Positions 19,690-28,975 of a stretch of 64,000 nucleotides of DNA are shown here, piece by piece (positions within the stretch are counted from its first letter, which is position 1; every line of letters starts with the position of its first letter). The stretch is from Stenotrophomonas sp046736075 (GTDB lineage Bacteria; Pseudomonadota; Gammaproteobacteria; Xanthomonadales; Xanthomonadaceae). Under the pieces are notes generated by a model. It saw only the letters and a program-made list of their open reading frames with translations. It had not been told where the DNA came from and searched no databases. The stretch spans positions 1,054,001-1,118,000 of the forward strand of contig NZ_CP177163.1 of assembly GCF_046736075.1 (NCBI RefSeq). The letters are read 5' to 3'. The position numbers and the translations under genes are program-made.

Positions 19690-22600
19690 CGCGCGCCCAC
19701 GCACCGTTGCAACGCCGCAGCCAGTTGCCCGGCCGTGACCGGCAGGCGCAGGAACACCGCATACCCGGCAGCCTGCGCATGGCGCTCCGCGTGCGCGCCA
19801 GTGCACGCACTCAACGCCACCCGCGGCACGCCCGGCCACCGTGCGGACAGCCGTGCACCGATGGCACCGCACCCACTGCCAACCGACGGATCGGCGACGA
19901 TCACATCCCACGCTGCAGCACCGGCAGGCGCGGGCAGATGCAGACCCTCATCGACCTGCACGGTATGCCCCAACTGGCGCAGCAGCGCGGCCACCACGGC
20001 GCCGACCGACGGCGCCACCAGCAGCACATGCAGCGCCGGCTGCTCCAGCGCGGCTGCCGGCTGGCCCACGCTGGCCACCACTGCGTGCGGCAGCGGCAGC
20101 TGCAGCGTGAAGCAGCTGCCCTGCCCTTCAGCGCTGTGCACGCCGATGTCGCCTCCCATTGCCTGCGCAAGCTGTCGCGAGATCGCCAGCCCCAGGCCTG
20201 TGCCGCCGTGGCGCGCAGCGGTGCGCGCGCCCTCGGCCTGCTCAAAGCGCTCGAAGATCCGCTGCTGCTGCGCCGCACTCATGCCCGGCCCGGTATCGCG
20301 CACGCGCAGGCACAGGCCCGATCCGCCGTTCCCGCACGTCGCCTCCAGCACCACGCTGCCGTGCGTGGTGAACTTCAACGCGTTGCCGAGCAGGTTGAGC
20401 AGGATCTGCCGCAGGCGTGCCGGATCGCCGTGGACGTGCGCTCCCTGCGCGACCTCCACCTGCCACCGCAACGACAGCCCACGCGCCTGCGCCACCGGCT
20501 GCAGCAGCACGTGCAGATCGTGCAGCAGGGCATACAGGTCGAACGGCGTGCAGTGCAGCTGCAGCAGGCCGGCTTCCACCTGCGCCACGTCCAGCGCATC
20601 GTCCATCAGCTGCATCAGGTGTCCGCCGGCACGGTGCAGGCACTGCACCTGCCCGTGCTGCACGCCGGTCAACGGCGCCTGCCGCAGCACATCGCTCCAG
20701 CCCAGCACCGCACTCATCGGAACGCGTACCTGCTGGCCCAACTGCGTCAACAGCGCAGTGCGCGCCTGCGATGCCCGTGCTGCGGCCTGCCGCTGCGCGC
20801 GGGCGGTCTGGTCGTGCCACCGCCGCCGCGCGCGCTGCCGATACCACCGGCCGGTCAGCGCCGTGCCGGCGCACAGCGCCACTGCGATGCCGAACCGTCC
20901 TGCGCCGCCCTGCCACGCAGCGGGCTGCACCTGCAGCACGATCGATGCGCTGGATGCGCGCTCCTCCCCTCCGTGGTACGCCTGCACGTCCAGGACATGC
21001 GTCCCCGGCGGCAGCCGCGCGAACATGCGCTGGCCCAGGGCACCGGTCTCGACCCAGTCGTTTTCCTCCGCGCGCAGGCGGAATCGATAGCGCACGCGCG
21101 CCGCGTCGGCGACGCCCGCCAGCCGTACCGCAACACGCACGTTGCGGTCGGTGGCCTGCAGCGGCACTGTCCCCGTCGCTGGCAGCGCCAGCAGTGTCTG
21201 CCGGTGCACGCTGACCTCTTCCACGTGCAGACCGCGCAGCCGGTCAGGGTCGCGCGCTGCCGGGTCGATGAGCAGCAGGCCGCCCTCGCGCACCGCCGCA
21301 ACCAGCGTGCCATCGGACAGCGTGCGCAGTCGCTGCGACATGACCTGCTGTACCGGCATGCCCTCGCCCAGATCGAACAGGCGCACCCGTCCATCGTGCG
21401 GACTGGCCCGTACCAGCCCACGCGCGCTGCCCGCCCACGCCACGCCCGCCGCGTCCACGGCCAGGGCCTGCGCGCGCAGCTGCGGGTAACCCTGCGCGGT
21501 GTCGAACCGCTGCATCTGCTGCAGCCGCTGCCCGTCCCACCGGTAACGCTGCAGCACGCCCGTGCTGCTGGCCCACAGGTTTCCGCCGGCATCCTCGGCC
21601 AGGGCGGAGATGTCGGCCGCCACATCGCCGGGAACGCGCGCAAAGTGCTCCCTGGCCGGCAGCCAGCGGCGCAGGCCGGTGCGATCGCCCGCCCACAGCG
21701 TGCCGTCAGCTGCGCACAGCAGCGGCATCGCCGACGGCGGCGGCGTCCATCCCAGAGCTGCTGGCGTGCCGTGCAGCCGCAGGGTGCCGTCCGCATCGCG
21801 CCACTGTATCTGTGCGGCACTGGCGACCCACACCGCGCCATCCGGGCAGACCGCCAATGCCACCGGTCCCGCACCGGGATCGGTACCCGCCTCCAGCAGC
21901 CAGCGCGTCCATCGCCGCGCTCCCGGGTCGTAACGCAGCAATCGTGCTGCCGTGGCGATCCAGACCCGGCCGCGCGCGTCCTCGGCCAAGGCCAGCGCGC
22001 GCGCCTCGGCGATTTCCGGTGCGAACGCGGGCGGCGGCTGCGGCGTCGCGGCGCCGGGGTCGAGCCGCTGCAGGTGTCCCTGGTTGCCAGCCACCCATGC
22101 GCCACCGCCCCGCGACGCTGCCAGCGCGCGCAGGAAAGGATCGCGCGGTCCATCCGTCGCCGGCGCCAACGCCGCGAACTGCTGCCAACGCGGCGGCAAC
22201 CGCCACAGACGATGATCTTCGCTGCGCATCCACACGCCACCGCTGCGGTCCTCGAGCATCTGCCGGATCACCGGTTGCCGGCCCGGGCGCGCCCCGGGCT
22301 GCGGCAGCACCACCCGCTGCGAACGTGCGCCCCGCCACAGCAGCAGCCCATCCGCATCCTGCCCCCAGGCTTCCCCGGCCTCGCCGCGCAGCAACCAGGG
22401 CTGCGCCACGCCCCGCATCGGCACCGGCATGGCATCGGGGTGGTCCAGATGGACGGCGCCCTGCGCGGTCCCGATCCACATCCCGCCGGCCGGGTCGGGC
22501 CACAGCCACTGGACCGGCGTGGACCGCCACCCGCTCAATGACCGCACCTGCGCGGAGCGGCCATAGGCCAGCCCGCGCCCGGTGCCTATCCACATTCCCC

Positions 22601-23165
22601 CGTCGCGATCGCGCGCCAGCGCGGTGACCTGCGGCGATGGCAGGCCGCTCGCCGGCCGCCAGCCGGTGCTGTCGCGCCAGACCTGCAGGCCATCCCCGGC
22701 GGTCCCCACCCACAGGCCCAGCACATCGCTGGACAGGTGCCGGATCTGCGGCGGTCTGGACGACGACGCCTGCGGCAATGGCCACCGATGGACTGCCCGC
22801 CCCTGGTCGGACCACCACAGCAGCTGCTGCGCGGTGGTGAGACCCCACAGCCGTCCGTTCGGATCAACATGCAGCTGCGCGGGCGTGCTGTCAGGCAGCC
22901 CCGCGGCGGCCGCCGCAAAGCGGAAGCGGCGCCCGTCGAATGTCAGCAGGCCCAGCTCCGTGGCCAGCCACAGGTCGCCCTGCGGGCCTTCCACGATGTC
23001 GCGCACCTGCGCCGCCGGCAGGCCGGTCGAAGCGTCCTGCCGTGCGGGCTGCGGCCACAGCAGTGGGCTGGCCATGAGACGCAACGGCCACCCCATGCAC
23101 ATCAGCGCGAGCAGCAGACCCCACCAGCAGGGCACGCAGGCGGCCTGCGCGTTGGCAACCGCCAC
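19686..23165 (-). CDS. propeller hybrid kinase lacking the phospho-histidine (copy 3)
   Basis: 1159 residues from a GTG start at 23165, with a hydrophobic signal region near residues 12-30. Propellers, Y_Y_Y domain and one membrane helix (around 765) follow as in its neighbours. The H-box reads LGQQVRVPM: the phospho-His is Q811 and the next Glu is also Gln. The ATPase domain is intact: RQILLNLLGNALKF, RDTGPGMS, GGTGLGLAIS. In the receiver D1092 (VIVADPSV) is kept, but the acidic pair is AP and the conserved Lys is Leu (FLRLPVT). It overlaps copy 2 by 4 bp. An ATP-binding subunit that phosphorylates copy 2 in trans is a reasonable inference. Confidence 0.9.
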   Translation of the reverse strand: MAVANAQAACVPCWWGLLLALMCMGWPLRLMASPLLWPQPARQDASTGLPAAQVRDIVEGPQGDLWLATELGLLTFDGRRFRFAAAAAGLPDSTPAQLHVDPNGRLWGLTTAQQLLWWSDQGRAVHRWPLPQASSSRPPQIRHLSSDVLGLWVGTAGDGLQVWRDSTGWRPASGLPSPQVTALARDRDGGMWIGTGRGLAYGRSAQVRSLSGWRSTPVQWLWPDPAGGMWIGTAQGAVHLDHPDAMPVPMRGVAQPWLLRGEAGEAWGQDADGLLLWRGARSQRVVLPQPGARPGRQPVIRQMLEDRSGGVWMRSEDHRLWRLPPRWQQFAALAPATDGPRDPFLRALAASRGGGAWVAGNQGHLQRLDPGAATPQPPPAFAPEIAEARALALAEDARGRVWIATAARLLRYDPGARRWTRWLLEAGTDPGAGPVALAVCPDGAVWVASAAQIQWRDADGTLRLHGTPAALGWTPPPSAMPLLCAADGTLWAGDRTGLRRWLPAREHFARVPGDVAADISALAEDAGGNLWASSTGVLQRYRWDGQRLQQMQRFDTAQGYPQLRAQALAVDAAGVAWAGSARGLVRASPHDGRVRLFDLGEGMPVQQVMSQRLRTLSDGTLVAAVREGGLLLIDPAARDPDRLRGLHVEEVSVHRQTLLALPATGTVPLQATDRNVRVAVRLAGVADAARVRYRFRLRAEENDWVETGALGQRMFARLPPGTHVLDVQAYHGGEERASSASIVLQVQPAAWQGGAGRFGIAVALCAGTALTGRWYRQRARRRWHDQTARAQRQAAARASQARTALLTQLGQQVRVPMSAVLGWSDVLRQAPLTGVQHGQVQCLHRAGGHLMQLMDDALDVAQVEAGLLQLHCTPFDLYALLHDLHVLLQPVAQARGLSLRWQVEVAQGAHVHGDPARLRQILLNLLGNALKFTTHGSVVLEATCGNGGSGLCLRVRDTGPGMSAAQQQRIFERFEQAEGARTAARHGGTGLGLAISRQLAQAMGGDIGVHSAEGQGSCFTLQLPLPHAVVASVGQPAAALEQPALHVLLVAPSVGAVVAALLRQLGHTVQVDEGLHLPAPAGAAAWDVIVADPSVGSGCGAIGARLSARWPGVPRVALSACTGAHAERHAQAAGYAVFLRLPVTAGQLAAALQRCVGAR

Positions 23166-23317
23166 GGCCTATCGAGGATCGGAACATGTCATCGCGCCAC
23201 GGTACGGGGCGCCGTGCCGCGCGCGGAGATGCCGGAGCGGACGCCGTCACATACTGCTCAATCAATCTTCAGATCACCTGCGCGGAATCCGTGCAGCTGG
23301 CCTATCGATGCGCGAAA

Positions 23318-26300
23318 TCAGTGGCTGGTCTGCCGCACCATGCGTGCCTGCGCGATCGCCTCCACGAGCATGTCGCCGGTCACCGGCTTGCGCAGGAACC
23401 CGTCGAACCCCGAGGCCAGCACCTGCTGTTCGGCGTAGGCATCCGAACGCGCGGTCACCGCGATCAGCGGCAGTTCGTAGCCCATCGCGCGCAGCTGCGA
23501 GGCGATCGCGATGCCGTCCAGCGCCGGCAGATCCAGGTCCAGCAGCCCGATATCGAAGCGGCCCGACGCCACTTCCGACAGCGCCGCCAGCCCGTGCAGC
23601 ACGTGCACCACCTCATGCCCGCGCGTGCGCAGCAGGCCGGTGATGACATCGGCGACGGTCGCATCGTCTTCCACCAGCAGGATGCGCAGCGGGGGCAGCG
23701 CGGCGCGCGTGTCGTCCGGTGCGTCACCCACGCTGCGGCTGCGCTGCAGCGTCCACGGCAGCGGCAGGTGCACGCTGAAACACGCGCCATGCCCCGGGCG
23801 GCTGTCGATGCTGATCCGGCCGCCCATCGCCACCGCGAGCTCCTGGCAGATCGCCAGGCCCAGTCCGCTGCCGCCGTAACGGGATGCGGTGCGCGGCCCA
23901 TCGGCCTGCTCGAAGCGGTGGAACAGGCGCTGCTGCTGTTCCTGGCTGATGCCCGGACCGGTGTCGGAGACCTCGAAGACCACCCCGTGGCCATCGTCAA
24001 GCAACTCGATGCCCAGCCCCACGTGGCCGTGCTCGGTGAACTTGATGGCGTTGCCCAGCAGGTTCATCAGGATCTGTCGCACCCGCATTTCATCGCCGCT
24101 GACCTGGACCGGCCCGGGCAGGTTGAAACTGCGTTCGAAGGCCAGGCCACGGTGGTGGGCCATCGGCTCCATCAAGGCTTCCACCTGCTCGAGCAGGGTC
24201 ATCAGATCGAACGGTCGAATGTCCAGTTCCAGCCGGCCCGCTTCGATGCGGGCCAGATCGAGCGCATCGTTGACCAGCCGCAGCAGGTGCGTGCCGGCAT
24301 GCTGGATGGAGGCGGCATAGCCGCGCTGGATCTCGTCCAGCGGTGTCGACAGCAGCAGTTCGCTCATGCCCAGCACGCCAGTCATCGGCGTGCGCACTTC
24401 GTGCCCCAACGTGGCCAGGAAGCGGCTTTTGGCCTGCGAGGCCTGTTCGGCCAGCTGCTGCTTGTGCAGGGTCAACTGCCATTGCTGGCGCCGGCGCAGG
24501 CGCACCCGGGCCACGCGTGCAGTGGCGGCAATGGACAGCACCGCGGCGAGCACGTAGCAGACGATGGCCCAGTGGCTGCGCCACCACGGTGGCTTGACCT
24601 GCACGTTGAGCGTGCGGGTCGGGGTCCAGTCGCCATGCGGCGTCGCGGCCTGCACGTCGATGGCGTACTGCCCGGCCGGCAGGCGCGACAACAGGCGTTC
24701 GCCGTCGGCGGCCTGCATCACCCAGTTCTGGTCATAGCCTGCAACGCGATAGCGATACCGGTTGCCCTGCGGATTGGCGAAGGACAGCAGCCGCGCGGCG
24801 ATGATCAGGTCGCGGTCCAGCGGGCCAAGAGTGATCGGCGCGTTGATCGGCAGGGTCTGCTGGCCCTCGGCATCGTCGCGGCGCACCTGCACGCTGTCGA
24901 TCACCAGCTGCGACGGCGGCAGCACGAGGTCCGGCGCGTCCGGATCGAACCCGACCAGGCCGGTGGCGGTCACCGCCAGCACCTGGCCCTTGCTGTTGCG
25001 CACCGGCGGCCGGCCGCTGAACTCCGCATCGGGCAGGCCATCGCGTTCGCCATACAGGCGCGCGCGGCGCTCGCGCGGATGCCAGGACACCAGGCCGCGC
25101 GGCGTGGTCGCCCACACCTGCCCATCGCGCCCCAGCACCACGCCCCCCATCAATACCGGCGGCAGGCCCTGGGCCGCGCCGACACGCTCCCGCAGGGTCA
25201 TGCTCAACCCGTCCCACGCATACCGCTCCAGCGCGCCCTTGCGCGCCAGCCACAGATGGTCCGGACCGTCCCAGGCAATATCGTAGATGCCCCCGCGGGA
25301 AATCCCGGGAACCTGCTCGAAGCGATCATTGCGCCAGCGCAGCAGGCCCATGTCGCCCACCACCCACAGCTGGCCACGCGGGTCGAACACCATCTGTTCG
25401 ACCGGGTTTTCGGTCAGCCCGCGGTCCTGGTCGACGCGGATGGTATCCAGCACGCGGCCGTCGGCGGCGCGGCGCTGGATGCCGTAGTTCATGATCGACA
25501 GCCACAGCTCGCCATCGGGCGCCTGGCGAATCAGGTCGATGCGCTGACGGACATCCGATCCGCCGCCGATCTTCCACTCGCGCAACGCACCGGTGCGCGG
25601 CTGATAGAGACTCAGGCGCCCGGCCCGACCGATCCACAGCGCGCCGTCGGCACGGGGCAGTACCGACCATGCCGCGCCCACCCCGATCTGCTTGTCATCG
25701 GCGATCTGGCTCAACCGGCCCGCTTCATCCAACCGGTACAGACCATGCGCGCCGGCGATGTAGAACGCTTCACCGGCGGCGGCCACGCCGAGCAGGTAGG
25801 CGCTGTCCAGTGGCTTGCCGTCCAGCTGGTACCAGCTGGAAAAGCGCTTCCAGTCCGGCGGCAGGTAGGCCAGGCCCTGGGTCAGCATGGCCACCCACAG
25901 CCCGCCTTCGTGATCCTGCAGCAGGTCCAGCACGCCACTGCGGGCGGTGAGGAACCCGCTGCCCGCATCACCGGCCAGCAGGCGCAGCGCGCTGTCGTTG
26001 CCGCGGTACAGGCCATCGGCCGTGCCCAGCCAGTAGCCGCCGTTGCGGTCGTGGATCACGCTGGCCGCGCGCACGTCGGCGCTCAGTGTCCACGGCGCGG
26101 GCGTCACCGCGTCATCGGCACCGATCCGGAACAGACCAACCTCGGTGCCTGCCCAGACCGTGCCATCCGGTTCGCGGGTGAGGCGGAACACGCTCTTGCC
26201 CCCCAGCACCGCCGGTGCGATGCGGGTGAAATGATCGCCCTCCCAACGTGCCACGCCACTGCCGGTGCCGACCCATACCCGCCCCTGCGGGTCGGTGAGC

Positions 26301-26869
26301 AGCGTATAGATGGTGTTGTCGGGCAACGTGCGCGGGTCGCCCGGATCGGCCTGGTAGTGGATCAGCCGGCCATCTTCCTCACGCCGGCAGATGCCGTGCT
26401 GGTTGGTGCCGATCCACAGCGACCGCGCCGCATAGGCCAGCGACCAGAACTGCCCCTCGCAGCGGGCGTTCACATCGGCGAAGCGCTCGAAGCGGCGGCG
26501 CTCCGGTCCCAGCATGCTCAGGCCCACCCCGTTGGTGCCCACCCACACGCGGTCCAGCGGGTCGACCAGCAGGGTTTCCACTTCGTTGCCGGGGATCGAA
26601 TCGGGATCGGCGGGATCGTGGCGCCAGACGCGCAACCCCACCCCATCCAGGCGGGCCAGACCGTCATCGGTGGCCGCCCACACATAGCCCTGGCGGTCCT
26701 GGGCCAGCGCCAACACCATGCGCGAAGGCATGCCTTCGGCTGCACCGAAGCGGCGCATGCGCGGTGTTTCTGCCGATGTCCCTGTGGCCCACGACGCTGC
26801 CGGCACTGCACACAGCCACAGCACCAACACCACGATGCCAGCCCGCCAGACGCGCGCGCTCATCGCCAT
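23318..26869 (-). CDS. hybrid sensor histidine kinase with two-component regulator propellers (canonical, copy 4)
   Basis: 1183 residues from ATG at 26869, six bases after GGAG. Signal peptide (AGIVVLVLWLCAVPAASWA), propeller repeats (DRQGYVWAATDDGLARLDG and many more), Y_Y_Y domain, PPWWRS followed by a membrane helix, HisKA with H823 (LGHEVRTPM), HATPase with RQILMNLLGNAIKF, SDTGPGIS and GGSGLGLAI, and a receiver with VEDD, D1111 (LLDLDLPA) and RKPV. All catalytic residues are present. It is the first gene of the cluster, 152 bp ahead of copy 3, and closely resembles copy 1 from the Y_Y_Y domain onward, so duplication is likely. Confidence 0.93.
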   Translation of the reverse strand: MAMSARVWRAGIVVLVLWLCAVPAASWATGTSAETPRMRRFGAAEGMPSRMVLALAQDRQGYVWAATDDGLARLDGVGLRVWRHDPADPDSIPGNEVETLLVDPLDRVWVGTNGVGLSMLGPERRRFERFADVNARCEGQFWSLAYAARSLWIGTNQHGICRREEDGRLIHYQADPGDPRTLPDNTIYTLLTDPQGRVWVGTGSGVARWEGDHFTRIAPAVLGGKSVFRLTREPDGTVWAGTEVGLFRIGADDAVTPAPWTLSADVRAASVIHDRNGGYWLGTADGLYRGNDSALRLLAGDAGSGFLTARSGVLDLLQDHEGGLWVAMLTQGLAYLPPDWKRFSSWYQLDGKPLDSAYLLGVAAAGEAFYIAGAHGLYRLDEAGRLSQIADDKQIGVGAAWSVLPRADGALWIGRAGRLSLYQPRTGALREWKIGGGSDVRQRIDLIRQAPDGELWLSIMNYGIQRRAADGRVLDTIRVDQDRGLTENPVEQMVFDPRGQLWVVGDMGLLRWRNDRFEQVPGISRGGIYDIAWDGPDHLWLARKGALERYAWDGLSMTLRERVGAAQGLPPVLMGGVVLGRDGQVWATTPRGLVSWHPRERRARLYGERDGLPDAEFSGRPPVRNSKGQVLAVTATGLVGFDPDAPDLVLPPSQLVIDSVQVRRDDAEGQQTLPINAPITLGPLDRDLIIAARLLSFANPQGNRYRYRVAGYDQNWVMQAADGERLLSRLPAGQYAIDVQAATPHGDWTPTRTLNVQVKPPWWRSHWAIVCYVLAAVLSIAATARVARVRLRRRQQWQLTLHKQQLAEQASQAKSRFLATLGHEVRTPMTGVLGMSELLLSTPLDEIQRGYAASIQHAGTHLLRLVNDALDLARIEAGRLELDIRPFDLMTLLEQVEALMEPMAHHRGLAFERSFNLPGPVQVSGDEMRVRQILMNLLGNAIKFTEHGHVGLGIELLDDGHGVVFEVSDTGPGISQEQQQRLFHRFEQADGPRTASRYGGSGLGLAICQELAVAMGGRISIDSRPGHGACFSVHLPLPWTLQRSRSVGDAPDDTRAALPPLRILLVEDDATVADVITGLLRTRGHEVVHVLHGLAALSEVASGRFDIGLLDLDLPALDGIAIASQLRAMGYELPLIAVTARSDAYAEQQVLASGFDGFLRKPVTGDMLVEAIAQARMVRQTSH

Positions 26870-27048
26870 TCCGATCTCCGTGTAGGGGCGGATTGTCGCA
26901 TGGAACAGGCTGTTTCCTGCGCCAGCCCCCCTGCACGGAACCGGGCCCGGCGCGTTCACATCGGCACCACGAACTGTTGCAGCCATGAGCCTGCATGGCT
27001 GCACAGGCCTGTGCGTATGATCGGCACAGATTCCGATGGAGCCCGGCC

Positions 27049-27732
27049 ATGTCCCTGCGCCTGACCCTTGCCCTGCTGCTGTTCTCCGCCCCCGGTGTGG
27101 CCCTTGCCGCCGACAGCTACCGCCTGGACCCGGTCCACACGCGGGTGCTGTTTGCGATCGAACATGCCGGCTTCTCGCATGCGCTGGGCACCGTCTCCGG
27201 CAGCGAGGGCGTGCTCGTGTTCGATCCGCAGGACTGGGCCGGCGCAACGCTCACCGTCAGCGTGCCGCTGCAGCGCCTGGACCTGGGCGATGACAAGTGG
27301 AACAAGGCCGCGCTGGCGCGCAACCTGCTCGATGCCGACCGTTTCCCCGAGGCCCGCTTCGTGTCCACGCGCGTCGAGCCGATCGATGCCACCCACGCCA
27401 ACGTCGTCGGCCAGCTGACCCTGCACGGGGTCAGCCGCGAGGTCACGCTGGCGGTCACGCTCAACGCGCTCAAACGCCACCCGCTGCCCCCGTTCCGGCG
27501 CACGGCCGGCTTCTCGGCCACCGCCACGCTCAGCCGCAGCGCGTTCGGCGTGGATGGCTGGCCGTCGATGATCGGCGACCAGGTGGAACTGCGCATCGAG
27601 GCCGAGGCCGTGCGCGACCGCAATGCCGCCGATCCGCAGGACGCACCGTCCGTCGACGATGCGGGAACTCCGCCAACCGCACCGCACTCCGATTCCCCAT
27701 CCCCACAGCCGGTCCAGGAGACCACGCCATGA
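27049..27732 (+). CDS. YceI family periplasmic protein with C-terminal tail
   Basis: Lipocalin-like YceI protein, 227 residues, secreted through a signal peptide (LALLLFSAPGVALA). YceI proteins bind isoprenoid or fatty-acyl ligands. The family pattern is present: YRLDPVHTRVLFAIEHAGFSH, SVPLQRLDLGDDKWN, GQLTLHGVSREVTL. The last ~40 residues are rich in Asp, Pro and Ser and are not part of the fold. Start ATG at 27049 was taken at the signal peptide. The stop overlaps the next start (ATGA), giving a yceI-cytochrome b561-yceI operon. It is divergent from the kinase cluster. Confidence 0.9.
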   Translation: MSLRLTLALLLFSAPGVALAADSYRLDPVHTRVLFAIEHAGFSHALGTVSGSEGVLVFDPQDWAGATLTVSVPLQRLDLGDDKWNKAALARNLLDADRFPEARFVSTRVEPIDATHANVVGQLTLHGVSREVTLAVTLNALKRHPLPPFRRTAGFSATATLSRSAFGVDGWPSMIGDQVELRIEAEAVRDRNAADPQDAPSVDDAGTPPTAPHSDSPSPQPVQETTP

Positions 27733-28301
27733 CCGCCAAGAACACCGCTGCCCGCTGGGGCGGCGTCAGCATGACCCTGCACTGGTTGATCGCCGTGCTG
27801 ATCCTCGCACTGGGCATCGTCGGCCTGACGATGGGCGAGTTCCCGAAGACGCCGAAGTACTTCTGGATCTACACCATGCACAAGTCGATCGGCATCACCG
27901 TGCTGGCGCTGGTGGTGGCCCGCCTGGGCTGGCGGCTGTATGCCGGTGCGCCCGCGCCGGTACCCGGCACGCCGACCTGGCAGGAGCGCATCGCTTCGGC
28001 CACCCACGGGCTGCTGTATGTGCTGATGTTCGCCATCCCGCTGTCGGGCTGGCTGTACGACTCGGCCAGCGGACTGCGTCCGTTCCGCTGGTTCGGCCTG
28101 GTTGACGTGCCCAAGCTCAGCGCGCCGGACCCGCAGGTGACCCAGATTTCCCACGCCATCCACGAGTGGGGCTTCTGGCTGCTGATCGCCGTGGTGCTGG
28201 CCCATGCCGGCGCCGCGCTTTACCACCATTTTTACCAACGCGATGCCACCCTTGCGCGCATGTTGCCGCAGCGCTGGCTCGCCTCCCCCCAGAAGGATTG
28301 A
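27729..28301 (+). CDS. cytochrome b561
   Basis: Integral-membrane diheme b-type cytochrome of the CybB/YceJ family, 190 residues with four hydrophobic segments. Candidate heme-ligand histidines lie in MTLHWLIA, TMHKSIGI, SATHGLLYVL and HAIHEWGFW. It probably moves electrons from the quinol pool. Pairing with yceI is conserved in many proteobacteria, which supports YceJ-type function in a redox or isoprenoid-linked process. It overlaps the upstream yceI by 4 bp and is 2 bp from the downstream one. Confidence 0.93.
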   Translation: MTAKNTAARWGGVSMTLHWLIAVLILALGIVGLTMGEFPKTPKYFWIYTMHKSIGITVLALVVARLGWRLYAGAPAPVPGTPTWQERIASATHGLLYVLMFAIPLSGWLYDSASGLRPFRWFGLVDVPKLSAPDPQVTQISHAIHEWGFWLLIAVVLAHAGAALYHHFYQRDATLARMLPQRWLASPQKD

Positions 28302-28303
28302 GA

Positions 28304-28870
28304 ATGAACATCAAGCTCACCACTCCCGCGGCCGTCGCCGCTGCCCTGGCCGGCCTGATGGCCGCCGCTCCGGCCTTCGCCGCCGATTACGTGCAGGCCC
28401 CCGGCTCGGTCCTGGTGTTCGCCACCAAGTACGACGGTGAAGTCTTCACCGGCAGCTTCCCCGGCTTCGACACCAAGCTCAGCTTCGATCCGGCCAAGCT
28501 GGACGGCGCGCACCTGGAAGTGACCATCCCGCTGGCCGGCGCCAAGAGTGGCAACAGCGACCGCGATTCCACCCTGCAGGGTGCGGACTTCTTCAACGTC
28601 GGCAAGTTCGCCCAGGCCAAGTACAGCGCCACGAAGTTCCGCGCCCTGGGCAACAACCAGTTCGCTGCCGACGGCACGCTGGAACTGCGCGGCGTCAGCA
28701 AGCCGGTCACCCTGACCTTCACTTGGACCCCGGGCGCCCAGCCGGTGCTCAGCGGCAAGGCCACGGTCAAGCGCCTGGACTTCGGCGTGGGCGGCGGCGA
28801 CTGGGCCGACACCAAGAACATCCCCAACGAAACCGCGATCAGCACCAAGGTGGTCCTGAAAGCCAAGTAA
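28304..28870 (+). CDS. YceI family periplasmic protein
   Basis: 188 residues with a clear signal peptide ending AAAPAFAADY. The YceI fold is shown by GSVLVFATKYDGEVFTGSFP, LEVTIPLAGAKSGNSDRD, ELRGVSKPVTLTFTW and KRLDFGVGGGDWADTKNI, the last being a strong C-terminal signature. It is shorter than the first copy, lacks its acidic tail, and is clearly diverged from it. It is last in the operon and is followed by a GC-rich hairpin. Confidence 0.92.
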   Translation: MNIKLTTPAAVAAALAGLMAAAPAFAADYVQAPGSVLVFATKYDGEVFTGSFPGFDTKLSFDPAKLDGAHLEVTIPLAGAKSGNSDRDSTLQGADFFNVGKFAQAKYSATKFRALGNNQFAADGTLELRGVSKPVTLTFTWTPGAQPVLSGKATVKRLDFGVGGGDWADTKNIPNETAISTKVVLKAK

Positions 28871-28880
28871 CACGGTCGGC

Positions 28881-28903
28881 GGTGCCGGCCGCTGGCCGGC
28901 GCC
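28881..28903 (+). terminator. GC-rich hairpin after the yceI operon
   Basis: GGTGCCGGCC and GGCCGGCGCC pair across GCT (one G-T pair), 10 bp after the stop. There is no T-run, so termination is uncertain. The flanking GGTCGGC hints at a decayed REP. Confidence 0.4.
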
Positions 28904-28975
28904 CCGCCCCCTTTGATCGCCTCCAGGGCGCCGTCCACCGGCCGGCGCCGCCGGATCGGCCCACCGCCACAGGTG

